Part shown: positions 1-7,275 of the stretch, piece after piece
Position numbering within the stretch: the first letter of the stretch is position 1
How the letters are laid out: each line of letters opens with the position of its first letter
Notes under the pieces: generated by a model
Told to the model about the DNA's origin: nothing
The model's input: the letters and a program-made list of their open reading frames with translations, nothing else
Databases searched by the model: none
Source: Thermoplasmata archaeon
GTDB lineage: Archaea; Thermoplasmatota; Thermoplasmata; Thermoplasmatales; Thermoplasmataceae
Assembly: GCA_021793945.1 (NCBI GenBank)
Contig: JAJYRT010000020.1
Span: 1-19,146, forward strand
Length of the DNA stretch: 19,146 nucleotides
Direction: 5' to 3'
Position numbers and translations under genes: made by a program

Positions 1-7
1 CGCAAAG

Positions 8-81
8 CGGGTCTGCCGGGATTTGAACCCGGGTCTCCGGCTTCGAAGGCCATAAGGATATCCTGGCTACCCCACAGACCC
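8..81 (-). tRNA. tRNA-Arg(TCG)
   Basis: Read on the minus strand this folds as a tRNA. The 7-bp acceptor stem is GGGTCTG with CAGACCC. The T arm is CCGGG-TTCAAAT-CCCGG, and the anticodon loop CTTCGAA sits on a GGC/GCC stem extended by a G-U pair. The anticodon is TCG, which reads CGA and wobble CGN arginine codons. The variable loop is only 4 nt, the discriminator base is G, CCA is not encoded, and no intron is seen. The outermost anticodon-stem pair appears to be an A/G mismatch, so the fold of that arm is less certain than the rest. A second tRNA-Arg (CCG) lies at the other side of the conserved block. Confidence 0.93.
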
Positions 82-124
82 ATTCCTCATCACACACTTT
101 CATAAAGAATTGATCTTGCCTGGA

Positions 125-361
125 TCAGAATTTAAGTGTTGACTGAACCTCATTCCCATCAGGAAATAGGTTGTCTGTGTTGCCCTCTGCTTCAATATAA
201 TCAAACAATGAGTATAATGGTTTGACTTTCTTCGATCTCTCTGGCCTGTATGGTGTAAGGAAATTGAAACAGATTGAGCATTTTGTCTCAAACGATGATA
301 CCAGGCGGCAATTTTCATCTGCATTATAGATACAGAGTCCGGTATTCGGAATGCAGTTCAC
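125..361 (-). CDS. Possible small cysteine-containing protein, translationally coupled
   Basis: This 78-residue reading frame has a GTG start that overlaps the stop of the upstream 872-residue protein in a GTGA arrangement, the classic geometry of translational coupling. Its N-terminal half has five cysteines (residues 3, 10, 18, 28 and 31), the last two as C-x2-C, which could bind zinc. The C-terminal half is acidic and soluble-looking, and codon choice resembles the neighbouring genes. It has no promoter of its own and no visible membrane segment. I do not recognise a family. It could also be a chance frame running toward the tRNA gene, so I treat it as a plausible but unproven gene. Confidence 0.4.
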   Translation of the reverse strand: MNCIPNTGLCIYNADENCRLVSSFETKCSICFNFLTPYRPERSKKVKPLYSLFDYIEAEGNTDNLFPDGNEVQSTLKF

Positions 362-2976
362 CGCCTGAAAATTTCGGCTATCTTGGACATCTCTGTAGAA
401 GTCTTCTTCCCAGTTATTATCCCCTTTATGAGGTCTATGACCGAATCATCGTCTGCAAATTTGGCCTTTGCCAGCCCAAGGATAAGAAAAGGATAAAATA
501 TCACGTTGTAAAGCATGCTTCCATCCCACAGGTCAGACACAATTTTCTTCGATTCACTATGGAACACGTCAGAATCTCCGCTCTTCAAAGCCATCGCAGC
601 ATTCAGTGCCCTAACTGAATAGTCAAATTTCATAACCCCCGTATCTTTTGGAAGAGGGTTCAACTTTAGTATTTCATCGAATTTTTCCGTTGCGAGAAAG
701 TATATTATCTTGTTCAGTAACGTTGTCAGCTTGCTGCTGAAGTCACCCATCTCCTCAGAATACTTCTCAGAAGCCTTTAAAGCTACCAGAGCTTCGCTAT
801 CCATTCCCCTGATCACAAATATGTTTGACCAGAAACCAAGGTAAAGGGGTATAAAATCTTCCAGAGAATTGAAACCAGTAATGAAATACTTGAGGTCAAG
901 TTCCGGAATTTTGCCCATTTTCACCATTATGAGGTGTCGCAGGCTTTCCGACGAGCCTTTCCAGTCAGGGTTTTCTGTCAAACTGGAAAGTTCTACGGCC
1001 CTATCCGAGAAAGGTAATGCCTTTGCGAAGTCCAGTGCCTCTGTATAGAAAGAAGCTATATACCTATTGTAGATAAATCGTATATCATTGTCCTGAACGA
1101 TATCCAAAAGACCGTCCATGGTCTTCTCATATGACTGAGACTCTTGATTTTTGCCAATAATGTGCAGTATGTCCATGATATTGTAAACGGCGTAGGTCCT
1201 GATACCTATGTCTCCGTTTATATATGTGTTCTCAAGCAGTTCCTTGAGCATGTCTAATGCCTTCTGGAAATTGCCTTCGAAACTTTCGATGATTGCCAGA
1301 TCGTGCAGGTTCCTGTTCATCTGGCGGATTTTCCCGCGCTTCCTTTCAATCTCCAATGCTTCGCCATACAGCTTCTTTGCCTTGTCAAACTTGAATATAT
1401 CGGCATTGGCTGTGGCCATTGTCGTAAGTACTTCGTCAATCTGTTCATTTACGCTATATGCTTTTGCTATTTCCATCGCTTCGCTTGCTATTATAAGGGC
1501 TTGCGACGATTTCTTTGTCCTGAGAAGGTAAGAACCCTTGGCGACCATCGCCATTACCCTTTCTTCCGGTGAGAGGCTCTTCTCGGCAAGCAGCCTCTCT
1601 ATTATTGTGGCTGCTTCATCATTTCTTCCAAGGTATATGAGAGCCGAAGCTACCTTCAGTTCCGGCTCCTTTCCAGCTATATCGCTGAAGTCGTTTTCCC
1701 TGAAGCATTTGAGGGATTGTTCAAACTTGCCCACAAAATAAAGCGAATTGCATCTGATCAACAATGCGTAACGCTTAATGTCGGAATCCAGTTTATTCTC
1801 CACGAGGTCCAGGAATGCAATGAGATCCATTGGCGAAACAAAGGAGTTGATAAGTTGCTTCCATTTACTTCTTAAAGTTTCTCCAATCCTGTCGTAAAGT
1901 CCCCTCTCCCTCAGTATATTTAATTTTGTCTGGAGCGAAAGTTCATCAAATGAAGAGCTGTTGATCACCTGATCTGCAAGGTCAAGCTTCCTTACATCCG
2001 ACACTTTTGAACGGATTATATCCGTCATCCGGCGCCCAGAGATCTTATATTTAAAATTGTTGATTGCTATTATCCCGTTGCTGTCTAGTGATTCCATTAC
2101 CTTGTAGAGGTCTGATTTTGATACGAATGTTATCCTGCTTATGACATCGAGATCAAGTTCCTCCCCGCTGAGTGCCATGGTCCCTGCGACTTTCATCTCC
2201 GTCTCGGAGAGATCAGCTATCTTCTTTGCATAATAATCATCTATGGCAGGCGGTATGGGCAGAAACCTGAAGAGTGCGTCATTTACCTCTTTTCTGTCGT
2301 TGATGATCCCTATATCTTCATAATACTTCAAAGCGTAATTTATCGTGCTAAGATCTCCAGAGGATAGCCTGAAAAGGTCAATCGTAAAGTTCTCAGGAAG
2401 TTTATAGCCCATCATCTGGGTGTAAAATCTGGCATCGTCATAGTTTGGTTCCCTGAGGTTAATTATGTGTATCTGTGGTTCTGTTGCAGAAACAATGATA
2501 AAATTGAATCCGGGGGTATACTCCTGGTTTCGCTTTGGTTCATTGTATGTACCAATCAATGAAAATCCCTGTTTAAGTGCAGTTCTGGAAAGGTACAGGA
2601 AAAGGTCCTGGCTTGAGGTGTTCAGTCGTTCAATCCCCTCAATTATTACAAGAATTCTCAAGCCTTTATTATCAGTGAAAAAATTATTGAATTTCTTTAT
2701 TATTTCATTCATCCCTCGCTCTTCAACCGTGTCGTACATTGCGTTGAGTATATAGTTAAAAGGCTGGTAAGGCATTGATTCCTGGGTTATGTTTCCAGGG
2801 AACCTGTATACAAGATACCCGTGTTCAGTTGCCATCGTCTGTGCCATGTCCATTATTTTCTTCTTTCCTCCCGAAAATTTTCCTGATATCAAATGTGTGG
2901 AAATTCCTTGTTCTCCATCCGATAGGAATTTCTTGATATGATCCCATGTGGATTGGAGGGAATCTAATTTTTCCAT
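358..2976 (-). CDS. Large NTPase-like protein with degenerate P-loop, winged helix and helical (TPR-like) repeats
   Basis: The 872-residue protein resembles the STAND/MalT type of signalling ATPase in layout. A P-loop-like segment GKFSGGKK lies at residues 32-39, with the usual Ser/Thr after GK replaced by Lys. A Walker B-like hydrophobic strand ILVIIEGIE lies at 108-116, with Glu113 but no preceding Asp. A winged-helix-like stretch spans about 257-320. From about 380 to 820 there are repeated amphipathic helix pairs typical of tetratricopeptide repeats. There are no membrane segments. ATP hydrolysis may be lost or altered. It is transcribed divergently from the 311-residue gene, and a TATA-like box 28 bp upstream of the ATG predicts a leaderless mRNA. 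A role as a regulator or scaffold is inference, and no specific partner is known. Confidence 0.75.
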   Translation of the reverse strand: MEKLDSLQSTWDHIKKFLSDGEQGISTHLISGKFSGGKKKIMDMAQTMATEHGYLVYRFPGNITQESMPYQPFNYILNAMYDTVEERGMNEIIKKFNNFFTDNKGLRILVIIEGIERLNTSSQDLFLYLSRTALKQGFSLIGTYNEPKRNQEYTPGFNFIIVSATEPQIHIINLREPNYDDARFYTQMMGYKLPENFTIDLFRLSSGDLSTINYALKYYEDIGIINDRKEVNDALFRFLPIPPAIDDYYAKKIADLSETEMKVAGTMALSGEELDLDVISRITFVSKSDLYKVMESLDSNGIIAINNFKYKISGRRMTDIIRSKVSDVRKLDLADQVINSSSFDELSLQTKLNILRERGLYDRIGETLRSKWKQLINSFVSPMDLIAFLDLVENKLDSDIKRYALLIRCNSLYFVGKFEQSLKCFRENDFSDIAGKEPELKVASALIYLGRNDEAATIIERLLAEKSLSPEERVMAMVAKGSYLLRTKKSSQALIIASEAMEIAKAYSVNEQIDEVLTTMATANADIFKFDKAKKLYGEALEIERKRGKIRQMNRNLHDLAIIESFEGNFQKALDMLKELLENTYINGDIGIRTYAVYNIMDILHIIGKNQESQSYEKTMDGLLDIVQDNDIRFIYNRYIASFYTEALDFAKALPFSDRAVELSSLTENPDWKGSSESLRHLIMVKMGKIPELDLKYFITGFNSLEDFIPLYLGFWSNIFVIRGMDSEALVALKASEKYSEEMGDFSSKLTTLLNKIIYFLATEKFDEILKLNPLPKDTGVMKFDYSVRALNAAMALKSGDSDVFHSESKKIVSDLWDGSMLYNVIFYPFLILGLAKAKFADDDSVIDLIKGIITGKKTSTEMSKIAEIFRR

Positions 2977-3000
2977 GGCATAACTCTAAACAATGGGTGG

Positions 3001-3008
3001 TATTAAAT
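3001..3008 (-). promoter_or_regulatory. TATA-like box of the 872-residue gene
   Basis: On the minus strand this reads ATTTAATA. Its centre lies about 28 bp upstream of the ATG at 2976, so transcription should begin at or just before the start codon (leaderless). Confidence 0.55.
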
Positions 3009-3030
3009 GTTAACGAGTAAGCTAACCAAT

Positions 3031-3040
3031 CTTTATAGTC
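3031..3040 (+). promoter_or_regulatory. TATA box of the 311-residue gene
   Basis: CTTTATAGTC is centred 25 bp upstream of the GTG at 3060. An A-rich BRE-like stretch (AACCAA) precedes it. The spacing predicts a leaderless transcript and supports the GTG start over the downstream ATG at 3090. Confidence 0.6.
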
Positions 3041-3059
3041 TTAACAAAAATTACACAGG

Positions 3060-3995
3060 GTGGAAAGATTAGAAAACGACATACTAGACATGGAATGCAA
3101 TCTTTCTGTGACTGGAAATCTGCAAATGTTTCAAATAACGAAAAAATTTCATATATTTGCACCAGCTATGCCTTTGATCAGGAAAAAGAAGGCTGAGATT
3201 TACTTTTTCTTGCCAGAAGAATCCAGTCAGAATGTTGAAAGGAGGATCTTCCTTGAAAAGTATCAGGCTAAGCTTTCAAACAAAACCTGGTTCATCTTGA
3301 TAAGCAGCGATCTTGTGGGAGATATCCTGCCACTTGTTCAACTTTCGGAGATAAAATCGGTCTATTTCGAAACTATGTACATGCATGACGGCGTCTTTAC
3401 CATTAATTTCAAGTTCCACAGTTCGGACATAAAAACTGTATCGACCCATATACTGGAAGCTCTCTCTTCAAGTACTCCAAACCTCTCCATAAAACTGACA
3501 TATATGGGATCAAGGAAAAGCGTCGGGGATTCATTGAGAATAATTTCCTCGCACTTCATGCTTTATTCAGTTACATTTGCATCCAAGCCGCCTTCAGAGA
3601 ACAAGCTGATTGAAGAAAACCCCCTGGGACTGGAATGGAGGAGATTCATCAGATTCCCCAGTGAAGAGGAAAACATACACGGGCTATATAAAATAAAGGG
3701 AAAGCCCCACTCACTCAATAGTGTTAACGTTATAAGTGCGGTGGATGGAATCTATGAGACCGTAACAACAAATCCTGTGCTGAACGAATTTGCCCTTATG
3801 GCTAACTCCCAGTCTCTGGCAAGATTCTGTGAAAATCAGGAGTTCGACGGAAACATTCTCATGTCTTCTTTTGTAACTATGGAAAGCCACCTTCACTCAT
3901 ACATATCACTGGTCGACGAACTCAACAGGAAGTTTAAGGACTGGTCTATTTACATCGAAAGAGTGATTCCGGTTTCAGATATCATTTCTCAGTAG
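3060..3995 (+). CDS. Hypothetical protein, 311 residues, divergent from the TPR/NTPase-like gene
   Basis: I do not recognise this family. The 311-residue protein appears soluble, with no signal peptide or membrane helix, and mixes beta strands (for example AEIYFFLPEE near residue 45) with amphipathic helices toward the C terminus. No nucleotide-binding, metal-binding or helix-turn-helix motif stands out. The GTG start is supported by a TATA box 25 bp upstream. The next in-frame ATG would remove ten residues. Its last 7 bp overlap the end of pyrK, which converges on it. The divergent arrangement with the 872-residue protein, sharing an 83-bp promoter region, suggests but does not prove a functional link. 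Confidence 0.7.
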   Translation: MERLENDILDMECNLSVTGNLQMFQITKKFHIFAPAMPLIRKKKAEIYFFLPEESSQNVERRIFLEKYQAKLSNKTWFILISSDLVGDILPLVQLSEIKSVYFETMYMHDGVFTINFKFHSSDIKTVSTHILEALSSSTPNLSIKLTYMGSRKSVGDSLRIISSHFMLYSVTFASKPPSENKLIEENPLGLEWRRFIRFPSEEENIHGLYKIKGKPHSLNSVNVISAVDGIYETVTTNPVLNEFALMANSQSLARFCENQEFDGNILMSSFVTMESHLHSYISLVDELNRKFKDWSIYIERVIPVSDIISQ

Positions 3996-4738
3996 TTAAG
4001 ATATACCCGCCTGCCAGATTCAGTTAGCTTGGTTCTGCCAAATTCTGTCATTCCGCGCAATTCTTCAATTGAGAATATTGATCCATCCCTGCACAGTTGA
4101 AAGCCGTCTACCGAGCAGGAGTCGCAGACACCTATTCCGCACTTCATCAGGCGCTCCATGGCAAATTCGGCTCTGATTTGGCTTCTGTTAAGGAAGTCAT
4201 ATACCTTTTTTAGCATGATCTCCGGACCGCATACATATGTCATTTTATATTTCTCCATATCTATGGTACTGAGGGCATCGATGGGGTTTCCACGAATCCC
4301 GGCAGATCCGTCGTCAGTAACCTCGAAAAGCTTCCCGCCCTTTATCCTGTCACTGAAGAGAAGTTCAGCAGCGGTTCGAGCGGAGACGATGGCATCAGTA
4401 TCCTTTGTGATCAGAGGTCTGAGGGAAGCCATTCCAGAACCGCCGCCTACAAGCAATACCGGTCCCCTGACAGTTGAGAATGGCCTTCCATAAGGTCCCC
4501 TGAAAAAAATCCTGGATCCTTTCGTGAGTTTTGTGATAGCGTCTGATGCTGGCCCATAGCTCTTTACAGTGATTGATTTTATCATGTCAGTTGAGGACAG
4601 CGAGATTGGTATCTCACCGGTTCCAGGGACCCAAGCCATAATGAACTGCCCTGGTTTTGCCTCCTGTTTCCATTCAAAGTATATTGTTTTCACTGTAGGT
4701 GTGTTTTCTTCCACACTTATGACTTCAGAATGCATCAT
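3989..4738 (-). CDS. pyrK: Dihydroorotate dehydrogenase B electron-transfer subunit (FAD, 2Fe-2S)
   Basis: PyrK passes electrons between the PyrD flavin and NAD+ in type 1B dihydroorotate dehydrogenase, the fourth step of UMP synthesis, in the cytoplasm. The 249-residue protein has the family layout. A ferredoxin-reductase-like FAD domain includes the flavin segment IPISLSS at 43-49. A nucleotide-binding glycine loop GGGSGMAS lies at 98-105. Four cysteines at 200, 205, 208 and 216 (C-x4-C-x2-C-x7-C) hold the 2Fe-2S cluster. The start codon overlaps the pyrD stop as ATGA, which points to coupled translation and a PyrD-PyrK complex. Two adjacent ATG codons are possible starts. Length and motifs look intact. 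Confidence 0.93.
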   Translation of the reverse strand: MMHSEVISVEENTPTVKTIYFEWKQEAKPGQFIMAWVPGTGEIPISLSSTDMIKSITVKSYGPASDAITKLTKGSRIFFRGPYGRPFSTVRGPVLLVGGGSGMASLRPLITKDTDAIVSARTAAELLFSDRIKGGKLFEVTDDGSAGIRGNPIDALSTIDMEKYKMTYVCGPEIMLKKVYDFLNRSQIRAEFAMERLMKCGIGVCDSCSVDGFQLCRDGSIFSIEELRGMTEFGRTKLTESGRRVYLNY

Positions 4739-5643
4739 TTTCTGATCGCCGCTCCGATGATTTCCCCTATGGATTCTATCTTTTCCTCCTTCATTATCTT
4801 ACCAGTCTCCAGCGACAGTTTTTTGAATATATTCCTTCCATCTGAGTGTACCGCAGTTCCTATCTCGACGCAGGATGCTCCGGCCATTATGTATTCAAGG
4901 GCATCTTCCCCGGTACGGATTCCTCCGACCCCTATTATTTCCTTTCCGGTTTCCCGCTTCACCTCATATACATACCGTACGCCCACAGGTTTAATGCAAG
5001 GCCCCGACAGTCCCCCAAAGGAATTGCTCAGCACTGGCATTCTTGCGTATATGTCAATAGCCATGGCCTTTACCGTATTTATAAGGACATACGCATCCGC
5101 TTTCTCTGCCGCCTTTGCAATTTCCAGCATGTCTGTAATATTCGGGCTCAGTTTCGCAAAAACGGGGATTCTTACAGATCGTTTCACTTCGCTAACTATG
5201 GATTCCACAAGATCCGGATCGGACCCTACCTCCTGGCCAAATCCCTTCACATGCGGACAGGAGAGGTTAAGTTCAATTGCAGAAGCTCCATACGCTTCCA
5301 TTTTCCTGGATAATAAGGCAAACTCTTCTGCAGTTGATCCGAATACGCTTCCAAATACCGGCTTCTTGGATTCTCCTGCAATCTTCATCTCTTCCTCGAA
5401 ATTGTCAATTCCAGGATTCGCGAGTCCTATCGCATTGATCATGTTCCCTCCGTCAATTTCGACGACAACAGGAGTACGGTATCCGCTCCTTTCAGAGATA
5501 CCAATTGATTTAGTCACAACGGCTGCAGCTCCTTCATCCAGTACTCTCTTCATTGTGTAGCCATTTTCATCCAGTATGCCTGAAGCGAGAATAAATGGGT
5601 TATCGAGCCTGATGCCAGATATCTGCGTATTTAATCTGTTCAT
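4735..5643 (-). CDS. pyrD: Dihydroorotate dehydrogenase, catalytic subunit (type 1B)
   Basis: PyrD oxidises dihydroorotate to orotate with FMN in pyrimidine synthesis. From the ATG at 5643 it is 302 residues, typical for the family. Visible marks are the TIM-barrel start LDNPFILASG, the FMN-contact Lys45 (VVTKS), the NLSCP motif with catalytic Cys129 typical of class 1, NTVKAM, the glycine turn GVGGI and the phosphate-binding EIGTAV near the end. The frame stays open to an ATG at 5721, but a strong TATA element (5671-5680) lies inside that extension. The 5643 start also matches the usual N terminus and has a GAGGA sequence 9 bp upstream. It forms an operon with pyrK, the two genes overlapping by 4 bp. 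Confidence 0.95.
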   Translation of the reverse strand: MNRLNTQISGIRLDNPFILASGILDENGYTMKRVLDEGAAAVVTKSIGISERSGYRTPVVVEIDGGNMINAIGLANPGIDNFEEEMKIAGESKKPVFGSVFGSTAEEFALLSRKMEAYGASAIELNLSCPHVKGFGQEVGSDPDLVESIVSEVKRSVRIPVFAKLSPNITDMLEIAKAAEKADAYVLINTVKAMAIDIYARMPVLSNSFGGLSGPCIKPVGVRYVYEVKRETGKEIIGVGGIRTGEDALEYIMAGASCVEIGTAVHSDGRNIFKKLSLETGKIMKEEKIESIGEIIGAAIRK

Positions 5644-5670
5644 GGTGTCCTTCCTCAGCAGATCATCGTT

Positions 5671-5680
5671 AGTTATAAAA
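5671..5680 (-). promoter_or_regulatory. TATA box of pyrD-pyrK
   Basis: On the minus strand this reads TTTTATAACT, centred about 33 bp upstream of the ATG at 5643. It predicts a leader of only a few bases and decides against the longer start at 5721. A weaker AT-rich element at 5731-5740 would start transcription inside the longer frame, downstream of 5721. Confidence 0.6.
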
Positions 5681-5743
5681 GGGTTAGGAGCAGTTTGAGT
5701 TGAAATTACTCGAACATCCATGAACGAAGGATAAAATTTAGAT

Positions 5744-6244
5744 CTATTGGAATTCTTCCGCAGGGAAATGATCCAGGATTATTATCTTCTGTGAATCACT
5801 CTTAGTAATTGCCGTATTATTCTGTATCCTGATTCCATAAGCATAGAGAGTTGAATATATCATGTTAACCTCTATATTTGACAGGAACATGTTTCCGCCA
5901 AGAAGCGAAAAGGCCCTGCAGGCGGTATTGTTAGCATACTTCATCACCAGTTGGTCAGAAACGGACAGGTATTCCTGGATAAGGCGATCCGTGATATCGT
6001 TGCTGATAACCACGCGTGATGCCCCGGATACAAAGGAGTCGATAAGATCCGGAACCCTGTATGGGTAATTCATCACGACCAGCTCAAAATATTTTGACAG
6101 ATTGCCATATAGCTTCAAATTTGGAGCGCCCGACCTGATTGAATCCAGATCCACAACAAACAGGTCTTCGATACCACTCTTAAGCAGGTCGTCAAGTGTC
6201 CGGTTGTCCCTTATTTCTCCGTGCTGTATTGTAATGCATTCCAT
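5744..6244 (-). CDS. Short HisA-like (proFAR isomerase-related) protein
   Basis: From the ATG at 6244 this is 166 residues. The order of elements resembles part of a HisA/HisF-type TIM barrel of the archaeal proFAR-isomerase-related group. These are an N-terminal IQHGEIRDNR, the strand FVVDLDSI followed by a Gly and PNL, then GASRVVISND near residue 95. It is clearly shorter than a full barrel of about 230 residues and lacks an obvious second phosphate-binding half, so it may be a remodelled or half-barrel protein. The ATG at 6265 is rejected because the strong TATA box lies only 7 bp above it, while 6244 sits at the correct 27 bp. It lies upstream of pyrD but has its own promoter. The family call is tentative. 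Confidence 0.6.
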   Translation of the reverse strand: MECITIQHGEIRDNRTLDDLLKSGIEDLFVVDLDSIRSGAPNLKLYGNLSKYFELVVMNYPYRVPDLIDSFVSGASRVVISNDITDRLIQEYLSVSDQLVMKYANNTACRAFSLLGGNMFLSNIEVNMIYSTLYAYGIRIQNNTAITKSDSQKIIILDHFPAEEFQ

Positions 6245-6267
6245 TAGACAGGCATGGATGTTCATTG

Positions 6268-6277
6268 TATATAAATA
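6268..6277 (-). promoter_or_regulatory. TATA box of the HisA-like gene
   Basis: On the minus strand this reads TATTTATATA, close to the archaeal consensus. It is centred about 27 bp upstream of the ATG at 6244, giving a leaderless mRNA. Confidence 0.65.
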
Positions 6278-6397
6278 GATGAATCATGCTCTGCAGTGAT
6301 AAAAAATGTCATAGAGAATTTATCCGTTGGAAGGATATATGTTAAGTTTTTCACGAAATTTCAGAAGTCTGCTGCGTTAAGTACTAAAAAAATTCTA

Positions 6398-6413
6398 ACT
6401 GCATAAGTGCAGT
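6398..6413 (+). promoter_or_regulatory. Inverted repeat upstream of the stress-protein promoter
   Basis: ACTGCA-TAAG-TGCAGT is a perfect 6-bp inverted repeat with a 4-nt spacer. It lies about 15 bp upstream of the TATA-like element of the universal stress gene. Its size and position fit a dimeric regulator site that could activate or repress, but the binding factor is unknown. Confidence 0.35.
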
Positions 6414-6427
6414 CCTGGAAAGAAAAC

Positions 6428-6436
6428 ATTAAATTT
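6428..6436 (+). promoter_or_regulatory. TATA-like box of the stress-protein gene
   Basis: ATTAAATTT is centred 25 bp upstream of the ATG at 6457, predicting a leaderless transcript. Confidence 0.5.
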
Positions 6437-6456
6437 GCGTTGCCGTTAGCTTCTTC

Positions 6457-7275
6457 ATGGTAGAAGCTCCCCCGCCATATGCCATAAGGCTGCAGAAGCT
6501 CCTGGTTCCAATGGGGAAGGGCTACCGTTCCAAGCGCGTGCTTCAGATTGCTTTTGACATGGCGCGTTCCTATGACTCTGAAGTCACCGCATTCACGGTT
6601 AAGGAGACAACACAGGAAATTACATGGAGCGACAAGGTATCCCTAGTTACCGGCGCATTCAAGGACGGGAAAGACGAGCAGATAAAAGTTGTTCCCAGGA
6701 TCCGGATGGCTGACTCGGTGAAGGAGGGCATAGTCGCAGAGAGCCTGGCCCATAATTATGATCTTTTATTCATAGCAACATGGAAGCGGTCCTCGCTTTC
6801 AGCTTCGCTGTTTGGGAGTATTGGGGATTATGTGATCAAAAATTCTGGCACGACTACTGCTGCGCTGAGCGTGAAGAATAACCAGTATCCTTACAGGAGG
6901 ATACTTGTTCCCATATCAGAGGATATTAACACGAGAACTGCGATCGCTTTTTCGCTATACCTAAAAAAAGCCATTAACGCTTCACTTTACCTGGTGGATA
7001 TGAGGAAGTACGACAAGACCAGGACGCATGGATTCAGGATGCTGTTCGAGAATATGGATCGGATAGTGGGAAGTTACGGTCCCGAGATAAATTTCACACG
7101 ATCTGGTATGACAACATCCTTCAAGGACGAGATACTTTTTCACTCCAGGCAGATCAAACCCGACCTGATAGTACTGGGAACCCGTCGCGGCAAAGGGGGA
7201 AAGGTTCGGATAAATGCTGCCATAAAATCCGTGATCAAGGATACGGACCAGGATGTTTTTCTAATCAAGAAATGA
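6457..7275 (+). CDS. Tandem universal stress protein (two USP domains)
   Basis: The 272-residue protein carries two Usp-fold repeats, roughly residues 12-138 and 143-272. Each begins with the family strand (KLLVPMG and RRILVPISED) and ends with a hydrophobic strand (AALSV and VFLIKK). The ATP-binding loop is degenerate in the first domain (GSIGDYVIKNSGTT). It is better kept but still imperfect in the second (VLGTRRGKGGKVR), so nucleotide binding is uncertain. The protein is cytoplasmic. The gene converges on kdpC with a 15-bp overlap of the coding ends. Usp domains occur inside KdpD sensor kinases, and no kdpD or kdpE is present here, so a link to potassium or osmotic response is an attractive but unproven inference. 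Confidence 0.85.
   Translation: MVEAPPPYAIRLQKLLVPMGKGYRSKRVLQIAFDMARSYDSEVTAFTVKETTQEITWSDKVSLVTGAFKDGKDEQIKVVPRIRMADSVKEGIVAESLAHNYDLLFIATWKRSSLSASLFGSIGDYVIKNSGTTTAALSVKNNQYPYRRILVPISEDINTRTAIAFSLYLKKAINASLYLVDMRKYDKTRTHGFRMLFENMDRIVGSYGPEINFTRSGMTTSFKDEILFHSRQIKPDLIVLGTRRGKGGKVRINAAIKSVIKDTDQDVFLIKK

Noticed and set aside
4730..5560. Long plus-strand open frame opposite pyrD
   Set aside because: It is a shadow of pyrD, whose motifs and operon context are unambiguous; the Ser/Pro-rich translation is typical of an antisense frame.
5644..5721. 26-residue N-terminal extension of PyrD
   Set aside because: A strong TATA box lies inside it and family members begin near the ATG at 5643.
6245..6265. 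Longer start of the HisA-like gene
   Set aside because: The TATA box is only 7 bp above this ATG, so the transcript should begin below it.
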